From Paludibacteraceae bacterium (GTDB taxonomy: Bacteria; Bacteroidota; Bacteroidia; Bacteroidales; Paludibacteraceae), in the NCBI GenBank assembly GCA_017550055.1, contig JAFYMM010000073.1, positions 1-7,444 on the forward strand: a stretch of 7,444 bases of DNA, given 5' to 3'. A program made the position numbers and the translations under genes. Below are positions 1-6,900 of the stretch, one piece after another; the stretch's first letter is position 1, and each line of letters opens with the position of its first letter. The notes under the pieces are model-generated. The model saw nothing but the letters and a program-made list of their open reading frames with translations. It made no database searches and had not been told where the DNA came from.

Positions 1-41
1 ATAGTATATTTATCCTATGTTGAGGGTTGCTTGAGGTTAGG

Positions 42-78
<37 letters not shown>

Positions 79-154
79 ATACTGTGTTGATATGTTTTTT
101 GTACGTTTAGCTAATAGGGGAAGAGGATGATTTATTTTATTATTTTATAAGGTG

Positions 155-185
155 TTGTGTAATTAAAATATTTTTTGTAACTTTG
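155..185 (+). promoter_or_regulatory. Bacteroidota-type promoter for the Cys/His-rich gene
   Basis: TTG at 155-157 and TAACTTTG at 178-185 are separated by 20 bp. This fits the known Bacteroidota primary-sigma promoter, which has a TTTG/TTG-type -33 element and a TAnnTTTG -7 element. The same elements with the same spacing recur in the right arm at 7129-7159. Transcription should begin a few bases after 185, close to the GTG start codon at 190, so the transcript would be leaderless or nearly so. Confidence 0.75.
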
Positions 186-189
186 TAGC

Positions 190-648
190 GTGAAAAAGTG
201 TGCACTTCAAATATTTAGTCTTTGCATGGCGTTGTTTATTGCCTATGTGAGTGGTGGATTGAATATCTACCGCTATTGCTGTGATGCCTGCAAGGAGCAT
301 CAATGCAAAATGCAAAATGCAAAATGCACAATTGAAGATGCATCAGGACATGAATGTTGCACGCATCAACATGCAGATGAAGGAATAATTGCTACTGATA
401 ATATTCAATTCACGAATGATGCGGACAAATGTGGCGTTATGCGTGTTGAGGCACTTGATTTATGGAAATTCAGTTCGGAGAAAGAGAGGCTTGTTGTATT
501 GCCATTGGTGGCAAGACTCGCGTCAATCCATAATTCACAATTCATAGTTCACAATTATGAACAAAAAATCACTAATTATGGCATTCCTATTGTCCAAAAT
601 CTGTCGGGACGAGCCATAATTGTGCGCAAAGCAGAGTATTTGATTTAG
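190..648 (+). CDS. Small exported Cys/His-rich protein of a metal-uptake locus
   Basis: This encodes 152 residues. The first ~22 (two Lys at 2-3, then a hydrophobic stretch) look like an export signal, which favours the GTG start at 190. The alternative ATG at 226 (Met13) would lose the basic residues and halve the signal. The mature part has clustered possible metal ligands: Cys30, Cys31, Cys34, Cys39, Cys46, then Cys56-Cys57 followed by His59 and His61. The protein ends in a hydrophobic Leu-Ile. Small exported proteins with a tyrosine-cysteine motif, a double Cys and a hydrophobic C terminus occur beside metal-related TonB receptors in Bacteroidota (the HYC_CC_PP-like group). I place it there from general resemblance only. 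Two heptamer arrays encode residues 38-47 and 115-124, so those parts are probably not conserved. The promoter lies directly against the start codon. The receptor gene follows after 301 bp. Metal binding is inferred from composition and neighbours. Confidence 0.7.
   Translation: MKKCALQIFSLCMALFIAYVSGGLNIYRYCCDACKEHQCKMQNAKCTIEDASGHECCTHQHADEGIIATDNIQFTNDADKCGVMRVEALDLWKFSSEKERLVVLPLVARLASIHNSQFIVHNYEQKITNYGIPIVQNLSGRAIIVRKAEYLI
303..330 (+). repeat. In-frame heptamer array ATGCAAA x4 inside the first gene
   Basis: Four adjacent 7-bp units lie in the coding sequence; the fourth reads ATGCACA. Since 7 is not a multiple of 3, a change of one unit shifts the frame. Loss of one unit leads to TAA at 386-388, and gain of one leads to TGA at 333-335. 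Both fall before or within the region coding for the second Cys/His cluster. The array could therefore act as an on/off slippage site, though four units is short for that. Confidence 0.9.
532..559 (+). repeat. Degenerate heptamer array (AATTCAC-like) inside the first gene
   Basis: Four 7-bp units follow one another: AATTCAC, AATTCAT, AGTTCAC, AATTATG. They encode residues 115-124. TTCACAATT recurs exactly 14 bp apart (534-542 and 548-556). The protein is likely to vary here between relatives because the segment is simple-repeat DNA. Confidence 0.75.
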
Positions 649-690
649 TAGTAGTTTGATTGGTCGGATTGGACAAATTAAATTACAAGT

Positions 691-701
691 GTTCGATATA
701 A
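691..701 (+). repeat. GTTCGATATA motif, copy 1
   Basis: This 11-mer GTTCGATATAA recurs inverted at 877-887. Its first ten bases recur at 3836-3845. All three copies are outside genes and bracket the receptor/HMA pair. The copies share little beyond the motif. It could be an operator or the edge of a small dispersed repeat. Confidence 0.5.
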
Positions 702-708
702 TTTTTCT

Positions 709-738
709 TCTCAAGGAACTGAAAACCTTTGAGATTTT
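709..738 (+). terminator. Possible weak terminator after the Cys/His-rich gene
   Basis: TCTCAAGG (709-716) can pair with CCTTTGAGA (726-734), leaving one bulged base and a nine-base loop, followed directly by TTTT (735-738). It lies about 60 bp after the stop codon of the first gene. The stem is short and AT-rich and the T run is only four bases, so termination may be partial. Confidence 0.35.
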
Positions 739-773
739 GCGATAAAATGCACAGAATTTTACTATTTATTTCC

Positions 774-800
774 CACAGATTACACAGATTTTCACAGATT
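774..800 (+). repeat. CACAGATT repeat cluster
   Basis: CACAGATT occurs at 774-781, 783-790 and 793-800, with a fourth copy at 857-864. Similar cacagatt/tacacagatt runs are, as I recall, common intergenic simple repeats in Bacteroidota genomes. No function is apparent. Confidence 0.7.
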
Positions 801-876
801 TCACCTTTTTTCTTTCGATTCGCTCTTTTGCTTTGCAAAAATCGCTCTACTGATACCACAGATTACCTCCGGTATT

Positions 877-887
877 TTATATCGAAC
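877..887 (-). repeat. GTTCGATATA motif, copy 2 (inverted)
   Basis: This is the reverse complement of the 11-mer at 691-701. It ends 62 bp before the receptor start codon, a position that would suit a regulator site. The inverted pair bounds a 197-bp segment, but no terminal-repeat or target-duplication structure supports a transposable element. Confidence 0.45.
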
Positions 888-949
888 TGATGTTAAATTA
901 GTTATAAAAATAAATCAAATAATAAATTCCTTAGAAAATATTTCCAAAT

Positions 950-3340
950 ATGAAAAAGATATTTATCCTTATATTATGCATCGTGCAATGTGCATTTTGC
1001 ATGAATTTGTTGGCACAAGAGACAACAGGAGGTACGCTTTCGGGTCAAGTGATTGATGACAAAGGCGAATCTGTGATTGGAGCCGAGATATTTTGGTTGA
1101 ATACTACGATCGGTGCTGTTACGGACATTAATGGTAATTTTACGATTCCGATGACAGTAGATAGTCATCATTTGGTGTTCAACTATTTGTCGTACAAGAC
1201 AGACACTGTGGATATTACAAAAGCACAGATGCCACTAATCGTAGTAATGCGAGAAGACACAAAAGAGTTGCAAGAGATAACTATTGCGGCACGCGGAGCA
1301 AGTACGATTGCAAACCGTGTGAGCGCATTGCAAACAACAAAAATCACTGGCGCAGAGTTGTGTAAAGCTGCTTGTTGCAACTTGTCGGAATCGTTTGAGA
1401 CAAACGCCTCAGTGGACGTGGCATATGCCGATGCTGCTACTGGTGCAAAAACAATTAAATTGCTCGGTTTGTCGGGTACATACGTGCAACTTTTGACAGA
1501 AAACACACCAGGTGTGCGTGGTTTGGCACAAAACTTCGGTATGGAGTATATACCTGGCGCATGGATGGAGAGCATTCAAGTGTCGAAAGGCACGTCGTCG
1601 GTAATCAATGGTTATGAGGCAACTACGGGTCAAATCAATGTAGAATACCTCAAACCACAGACACAAGACCCTATAGCGTTGAACGGCATGGTGAGCACAT
1701 CGCTCCGTGCAGAATTGAACGCCACAGGCGGTTGGGACATCAACGAGAAATGGAGCACTGGTGTATTGGCCCACTACAAAAATGAGAGCATGGAGCACGA
1801 CTCAAACGGCGATGGCTTTATGGATTTGCCAAAAGGTCAACAAGCTAACTTATTGAACCGCTGGTATATGAAAGATGGAGCATACACAGGTCAGTACCTC
1901 GTGCGTGGATTGTATGACGAACGCAATGGTGGTCAGACAATGAAACATATACAAGAAAATAATATCGCAGACCCATATAAAATTGGCATTAAAACTTGGC
2001 GTATGGATGCGTTTATGAAACAGGGCTATGTGTTTGATGAAGCTAAGGGTACAAGTATCGGTATTATTGCAAGTGGGTCGTACCATAACCAAGCAAACGA
2101 ATATGGACACCGTGTTTATAATGGCGTGCAAGGCAACTTCTATTTGAATGCCATGTTCCAAACATATTTTGATGAAACAGATAAACACAAAATTACTGCC
2201 GGTTTGAGCTTGAATTATGACAATTACAACGAAGTAATGACATCGGATAAGGCAGAGTTTATTCTATCATACAATAATAAACCAATGGGAGACGCAACAG
2301 ATGCACCTGCAGGTTTGCCTTTGGGCAATTACACTAATCAATTAAATATGACTCGTGACGAGTGGACTCCGGGTGTATTTGCAGAATACTCGTTGAAAGT
2401 AGATGAAAAATTGTCGCTTTTGGCAGGTATCCGTGGCGACTATAGCTCTCGATATGGATTCTTCGTAACACCACGATTCAATGTGAGATATTCGCCATGG
2501 GAATGGTGGAACTTGCGCGGTTCGGTGGGTATGGGTTACCGCTCGCCTAACCTATTGAGCGACCACGCTTCAGTATTGCCATCGTCGAGAATAATTGCAA
2601 TAAAAAGCGATGAATTGAAACAAGAACAAGCAGTGAATGCAGGCGCAAGCACTACGTTCTATATTCCAATCGCGGGCAGAGAATTGCAAATTACGGCAGA
2701 CTACTACTACACACACTTCTTGGAATGTATGGTAGTAGATATGGACTCTGACCCTCATACAGTTATCTTCTCAAATCTCACAGAAGAGGGCGTAGAAGGA
2801 GGCAACAAACCCAAATCGTATGCAGGCAACTTCCAAGTAGAAGCATCGATGGAAGTATTGAAAGGTTGGACTATGACACTCGCCTACCGTATGTCGGACG
2901 TAAAGACTACAATCAACGGGGAATTGAGAGAGAAACCTCTCACAAACCGTTATAAAGCACTTATCACTACATCATATATGACACCACTCAAACGCTGGCA
3001 ATTCGACGTTACAGCGCAATTTAATGGTGGTGGTCGTATGCCAGACAATTTCTATAAAGGAGATGAGGGATTGCGTCCTTCATGGACTTTGGATAGAGGC
3101 AATGGTCAATATGATTTCCCTTGGCATGCGCAGTTGATGGCTCAAGTGACTCGCTATTTCCGCACATGGAGTATCTATGTAGGTGGAGAAAATATCACTA
3201 ACTTTACACAAGACTCGCCTATCATTGGCGCAGGCGACCCTTACGGACCTAATTTTGATGCTTCAATGGCTTGGGGACCTATACACGGATGGAAAGTGTA
3301 TGCAGGCTTCCGTTGGGCAATAAATAGGAGTGAGGAATGA
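950..3340 (+). CDS. TonB-dependent outer-membrane receptor, metal (probably copper) related
   Basis: This encodes 796 residues, a normal length for the family. Residues 1-22 are a signal peptide with likely cleavage after Ala22. Residues ~30-101 are a carboxypeptidase-like regulatory (CarboxypepD_reg-like) domain, with GQVIDDKGESVIGA at its start and a GNF turn. The plug spans ~125-232 and includes the QVSKGTSSVINGYEATTGQINVEY stretch near 211-230; the 22-stranded barrel follows. The plug has a striking Cys cluster, Cys138, Cys142 and Cys143 (LCKAACCN). I know this motif from Bacteroidota receptors found beside HMA-domain proteins, and it could bind a thiophilic metal. The protein should import a metal or metal chelate across the outer membrane using TonB energy. 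The final barrel strand (YAGFRWAI) is followed by a short extra tail encoded by a heptamer array. The HMA gene follows after 138 bp. The leader is A-rich without a Shine-Dalgarno site. Receptor family is secure; substrate is inferred from neighbours. Confidence 0.93.
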   Translation: MKKIFILILCIVQCAFCMNLLAQETTGGTLSGQVIDDKGESVIGAEIFWLNTTIGAVTDINGNFTIPMTVDSHHLVFNYLSYKTDTVDITKAQMPLIVVMREDTKELQEITIAARGASTIANRVSALQTTKITGAELCKAACCNLSESFETNASVDVAYADAATGAKTIKLLGLSGTYVQLLTENTPGVRGLAQNFGMEYIPGAWMESIQVSKGTSSVINGYEATTGQINVEYLKPQTQDPIALNGMVSTSLRAELNATGGWDINEKWSTGVLAHYKNESMEHDSNGDGFMDLPKGQQANLLNRWYMKDGAYTGQYLVRGLYDERNGGQTMKHIQENNIADPYKIGIKTWRMDAFMKQGYVFDEAKGTSIGIIASGSYHNQANEYGHRVYNGVQGNFYLNAMFQTYFDETDKHKITAGLSLNYDNYNEVMTSDKAEFILSYNNKPMGDATDAPAGLPLGNYTNQLNMTRDEWTPGVFAEYSLKVDEKLSLLAGIRGDYSSRYGFFVTPRFNVRYSPWEWWNLRGSVGMGYRSPNLLSDHASVLPSSRIIAIKSDELKQEQAVNAGASTTFYIPIAGRELQITADYYYTHFLECMVVDMDSDPHTVIFSNLTEEGVEGGNKPKSYAGNFQVEASMEVLKGWTMTLAYRMSDVKTTINGELREKPLTNRYKALITTSYMTPLKRWQFDVTAQFNGGGRMPDNFYKGDEGLRPSWTLDRGNGQYDFPWHAQLMAQVTRYFRTWSIYVGGENITNFTQDSPIIGAGDPYGPNFDASMAWGPIHGWKVYAGFRWAINRSEE

Positions 3341-3361
3341 AGAATGATTGAAAATTGAGAA
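3327..3361 (+). repeat. Degenerate heptamer array across the receptor stop codon
   Basis: Five 7-bp units can be read: GGAGTGA, GGAATGA, AGAATGA, TTGAAAA, TTGAGAA. The TGA at 3338-3340 is the receptor stop codon, and the first units encode the extra hydrophilic tail (Arg-Ser-Glu-Glu) after the last barrel strand. The period is weaker than in the other arrays. Confidence 0.5.
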
Positions 3362-3403
3362 TTCTATTACATCACTTATCGCAAGGATTAAACTAAGCAA
3401 AAC

Positions 3404-3420
3404 TTAATTAGTCTAATTAA
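3404..3420. promoter_or_regulatory. Perfect 17-bp palindrome upstream of the HMA gene
   Basis: TTAATTAG and CTAATTAA flank a single central T, giving a perfect 8+1+8 dyad 58 bp before the HMA start codon. The size suits a homodimeric repressor site. It is A+T-rich, so chance or a simple hairpin cannot be excluded. No Bacteroidota promoter elements were found beside it. Confidence 0.35.
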
Positions 3421-3438
3421 ATAAAGAATAATAAATAA

Positions 3439-3466
3439 CAACGGGCACGGGATGCAGTGTCTCTAC
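3439..3466 (+). repeat. GC-rich island, possible dispersed-repeat fragment
   Basis: About 17 of 28 bases are G or C in an otherwise very A+T-rich spacer, just before the HMA gene. The part reading GTAGAGACAC on the minus strand resembles TGTAGAGAC-type intergenic repeats that I recall from Bacteroidota and other genomes. It contains a short direct repeat, ACGGGC/ACGGGA. It would lie in the leader of any transcript entering the HMA gene. Confidence 0.35.
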
Positions 3467-3478
3467 AAACTCTAAGAT

Positions 3479-3826
3479 ATGAAAAAAGTATTTCTTACAC
3501 TTGCTCTCGCAGCAGGTATTTCGGTAGCCGTTTTGGCAGAAAAACAAACAGTACGCCTTTATGTTCCTGAAATGGAATGCGACAACTGTAAAGGTAAAGT
3601 TGAAAATGTATTGGCATACGAACGTGGTGTTAAAAAACTTGATTTTGACGTTGCTCATCGTATTGTGACAATCACATTCGAAGATAAACGCACAAATGTA
3701 GAAAAACTACAAGCAGCTCTTATGAAATATATCAAATATGAATCAAAAGAGTTGAAAGAAGGCGACAAAGTGGAATGTAATCACGAACACCACCACCATG
3801 GTCATGACCACGGACATAAACACTAA
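3479..3826 (+). CDS. Exported HMA-domain metal-binding protein with His-rich tail
   Basis: This encodes 115 residues. Residues 1-20 form a signal peptide (two Lys, hydrophobic core, likely cleavage after Ala20), so the protein acts in the periplasm or anchored outside the cytoplasm. Residues ~23-92 are a heavy-metal-associated (HMA) ferredoxin-like domain, with the metal loop MECDNC placing Cys34 and Cys37 as ligands, as in copper chaperones and copper ATPases. The last 16 residues form a tail with Cys100 and nine His (102, 104-107, 109, 111, 113, 115), typical of metal sequestration. It follows the receptor by 138 bp on the same strand and probably receives or buffers the metal the receptor brings in; copper is the usual HMA ligand but is not proven. 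No separate promoter was recognised, so readthrough from the receptor gene is likely. A strong hairpin about 95 bp downstream ends the unit. Confidence 0.9.
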   Translation: MKKVFLTLALAAGISVAVLAEKQTVRLYVPEMECDNCKGKVENVLAYERGVKKLDFDVAHRIVTITFEDKRTNVEKLQAALMKYIKYESKELKEGDKVECNHEHHHHGHDHGHKH

Positions 3827-3835
3827 ATGACGTGA

Positions 3836-3845
3836 GTTCGATATA
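3836..3845 (+). repeat. GTTCGATATA motif, copy 3
   Basis: Exact ten-base match to the motif at 691-700 and, inverted, 878-887. It begins 9 bp after the HMA stop codon. Confidence 0.4.
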
Positions 3846-3876
3846 TTGATACGCCCACAAAATACACGAATAAAAT

Positions 3877-3897
3877 AAATTTATCTCTTATAAATTT
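3877..3897. other. A+T-rich inverted repeat after the HMA gene
   Basis: AAATTTAT (3877-3884) and ATAAATTT (3890-3897) are perfect complements around a five-base loop. The stem has no G or C, so as RNA it is weak. It could be a protein site or an accessory 3' hairpin before the main terminator. Confidence 0.25.
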
Positions 3898-3920
3898 CAT
3901 TTTGAACTAATTAACCTATA

Positions 3921-3956
3921 AAAAAGTCCATTTCAACAATTTGAAATGGACTTTTT
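3921..3956. terminator. Strong bidirectional terminator between convergent genes
   Basis: Bases 3921-3936 and 3941-3956 are perfect complements forming a 16-bp stem around the four-base loop CAAT. The core GTCCATTTCAA is flanked by A5 on one side and T5 on the other, so either strand gives a hairpin ending in a U tract. It lies 94 bp after the HMA stop and 20 bp after the stop of the leftward gene, as expected for a shared Rho-independent terminator. Confidence 0.92.
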
Positions 3957-3976
3957 ATTTTAATATTTATCGACTT

Positions 3977-6900
3977 TTATCTTATTGATACTTTTACAAC
4001 TCCTTCTGCAGCTCTTACTACGTATACACCTACAGGCAAATTAGATACATTCATACGATTTTCACCACGCATAATCAATTGCCCTGCCATACTAAAGAGA
4101 TACATTTCCCCTTCAGCTACTAGTTCATCACCTTCGAACCAAACAACTATTTCAGAGTTTTCTAATACATTCTCTACATTGTCAGGCACCACCTCTTCAA
4201 AAACCTCAAACCACAAACGTATATCATTACCCTCTTCGACTACCCAAGGCGAAGAAATATTTTCACCAAACACAAAACCTTGCTCAGTTAACCATTCAAT
4301 AGTCATCAACGAACGCTCCATCGTTGCACCTTCGGTTGTTGTATCATTCATCTCGATAGCCTCATCAATTACAGCCAAATCAGAAACCACATAGTTATCT
4401 TTCAAACATTTTTCAGCCTCATTATAGATTTTTGGCCACTCATCTTTTGGCTTACTCGAATTTAGATTATCCCAATCATACTCAAAACTATCTCCATTAG
4501 AATAACCTACTATACGATGAGCATACAACTCTACTGCGTTTGACGGCAATTTAATATCTTCCAATGCCACAATATTATTAGCAACTAACGCATAAACAGA
4601 GTCAGACAATGTGCTACCCATAACTCCAATTATACCACCAACATTTGCAATTTCTGCATTTTCAGCCAATTCTAAAACGCCTTCGACATAACAATTTGTC
4701 ACTTTAGAGCGATCACTCGTACCCACAATGCCACCAATAATTTCTTTAGCAAAAATATCCGATGTAACATGACAATTCACAATCTTATCATCTGCACTAG
4801 AATTTGAAACTATACCACCAACTTCAGTACCAGCCTCAATATCACCATCAAACGCACAAACTGAAATCGATGTAGATGTTGCAGCATGACCAACAAGACC
4901 ACCTACAGAACTAGCAGTTGGAGCGTAGATATTAGCATACGACATCGAACACCCCTCTATAGTTGAATACAACGACACATCTCCAACAAGACCACCTAAC
5001 ACACCTTCGAAACCATCTGCACCCACAACATAAGGACATACAACATGCACATTACTGATTCTACAACCATAGCCAGTTCCTGCTTCTGTAAAGTTACCCA
5101 TCACATCATTTGCCACAATACCAGCCACATCCGTGAATTTAGAAACAGACAACACGACATTGCGCAACACCATATTTTCCACCACAGCAGAATCTCTCAA
5201 AGAAACAAACATACCACTACCATCTAAAACAATATTTTTAATTTCAAAATTGCCCCCGTCCAATCTACCTGTAAATTCACCTTTCACTCCAGTAAACACA
5301 ACATTCATAAAATCAATATCATTAACTACCTTATAATAGGCATCAAGATTATTTTCAATCAAAGTAAAATCATAGGCACTCGCTATTTCGTATGGATTTT
5401 CAGCAGTACCCTCTCCCTTCATTGCCACAGCATTCAACGGCAACTCCACATATTGAAGCGTAATTGTTCGTCCATCGCTATAAGGGCACATCAATACTGG
5501 AGCAGTTCTTGTATTAAGCAAACATATAGAGCCTAAATCACCACCCTTTGATACATCAGAACCTGTTTCAAACAACACATCACCTTTTGTACTACAAATA
5601 GCTAAAACCTTATCTTTAACATCTGAACCATCACGCGATTTAGTCAACAAAACCATATATTCTCGCGCATCATCAGTATTAAACAAATGAGGATTCAATG
5701 CCTCTGTCGCAATATTAAACATCGCATTTTCAACTCCCTTACCCAAATTCAACACATCGTAACGATCAAACGAACCATCGTTGTTAAACCATGCTATTCT
5801 ATGCAAAGTCGAACCATCTTTTGTCAATTCGCCTTGCAACAATGCAACCGCATACTGATACGAAGTCCCCTTGCCATAACGATCAATAGATGACGATAAC
5901 ACCATACCCTCCTTTGTAGTTACAGGTAACTCAGCAACAACATCACAAGCTGGAAAATCCACAAACTTAAACACACCAGATTCTCCCTCTTCACAAGCAA
6001 ACATCCACTGCTTAGGCTGACCAACAACATTCCCCATCACACTACTACTCACCACATTCTCAACAATATCCTTCAATTTATTACCCTCGGCATCATACAA
6101 TCTATACGATGTAATATAACTATCCGAACTAGTTTGATAATCCTTAACCGTAATAATATACGCAGGAGCATCACCACCTCCATAATTCAACAAAATATCC
6201 CCCGAAATATTCAAACTACCCAAATGTAGAAAAGAATACAAATATTTTGAAGTCAACTCTACAGGAATTTTAGTCTCATAGGCAAGTTCAAACTTATCAT
6301 CATAATATTTAATTACCAAACTATTACCCTCATTCACAATCAAATCTTGATTCACATCCTCTGGAATTGTAAAATAAGGCTTTTCATACTGAGCCAACAC
6401 ATAATTCGCCTTACCATTATTATTCACCATCAATATCGGCGATGGCTCTTCACCCGAAGAAGAGACATACTTATAATCAACAGTAAAAGTATGTTTCTTT
6501 TCTGCCACATAATTCGAAAAATAAGACGCCTTATTATAGACATCATAATGATACAACAAACTATTATCATCGCCCCTCTCTTCCCTTTGGAATATCATAG
6601 TATAAACCTCAGAATAAGAATTTACCGACATATTCTCAGCCATGTGAAAAGTACCATCTATCTCATACAACCTTTGGGCCTTACCCTCAGTCAACGAATA
6701 AATATAATGCAAATACTTACCCTTATAATCAGCCGTATTTGCATACACAAACACCATCACCTCATAATTATTATCTTGATTAAAAAACTTCTTAGTCAAA
6801 TACGGTTGCATATTCACCATACGCACACCAATAGCACCATCCACATGCAAACTATCAGCAATCGTACTAACCAAATTATTCTCCTCATCATAAACCTTTA

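Larger units (their letters stand above)
649..949. other. 301-bp intergenic region with repeats, no gene seen
   Basis: No plausible reading frame is present. It holds a possible weak terminator (709-738), three closely spaced CACAGATT words with a fourth at 857-864, a small perfect hairpin TTTTGC/GCAAAA (826-840), and an inverted pair of GTTCGATATAA (691-701 and 877-887). The last ~60 bp before the receptor gene are very A+T-rich. I found no TAnnTTTG element at a suitable distance from 950, so the receptor promoter is either atypical or lies upstream of the first gene. Confidence 0.7.

Noticed and set aside
726..731. A -7-like AACCTTTG upstream of the receptor gene
   Set aside because: It departs from TAnnTTTG at its first base, has no convincing -33 element and is more than 200 bp from the start codon. 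The bases also form part of the hairpin at 709-734.
691..887. A 197-bp MITE bounded by inverted GTTCGATATAA
   Set aside because: The inverted ends are only 11 bp, no flanking target duplication is visible, and the third copy of the motif has no partner. I keep it as a repeated motif only.
974..2758. Several minus-strand open frames of 62-130 codons opposite the receptor gene
   Set aside because: They mutually overlap, show Cys/His/Ile-rich shadow composition and lack promoters, while the plus-strand receptor is unambiguous.
4179..5893. Plus-strand frames of 60-71 codons opposite the T9SS gene
   Set aside because: They are short, Ser/Thr/Ile-rich antisense shadows without promoter or family resemblance.
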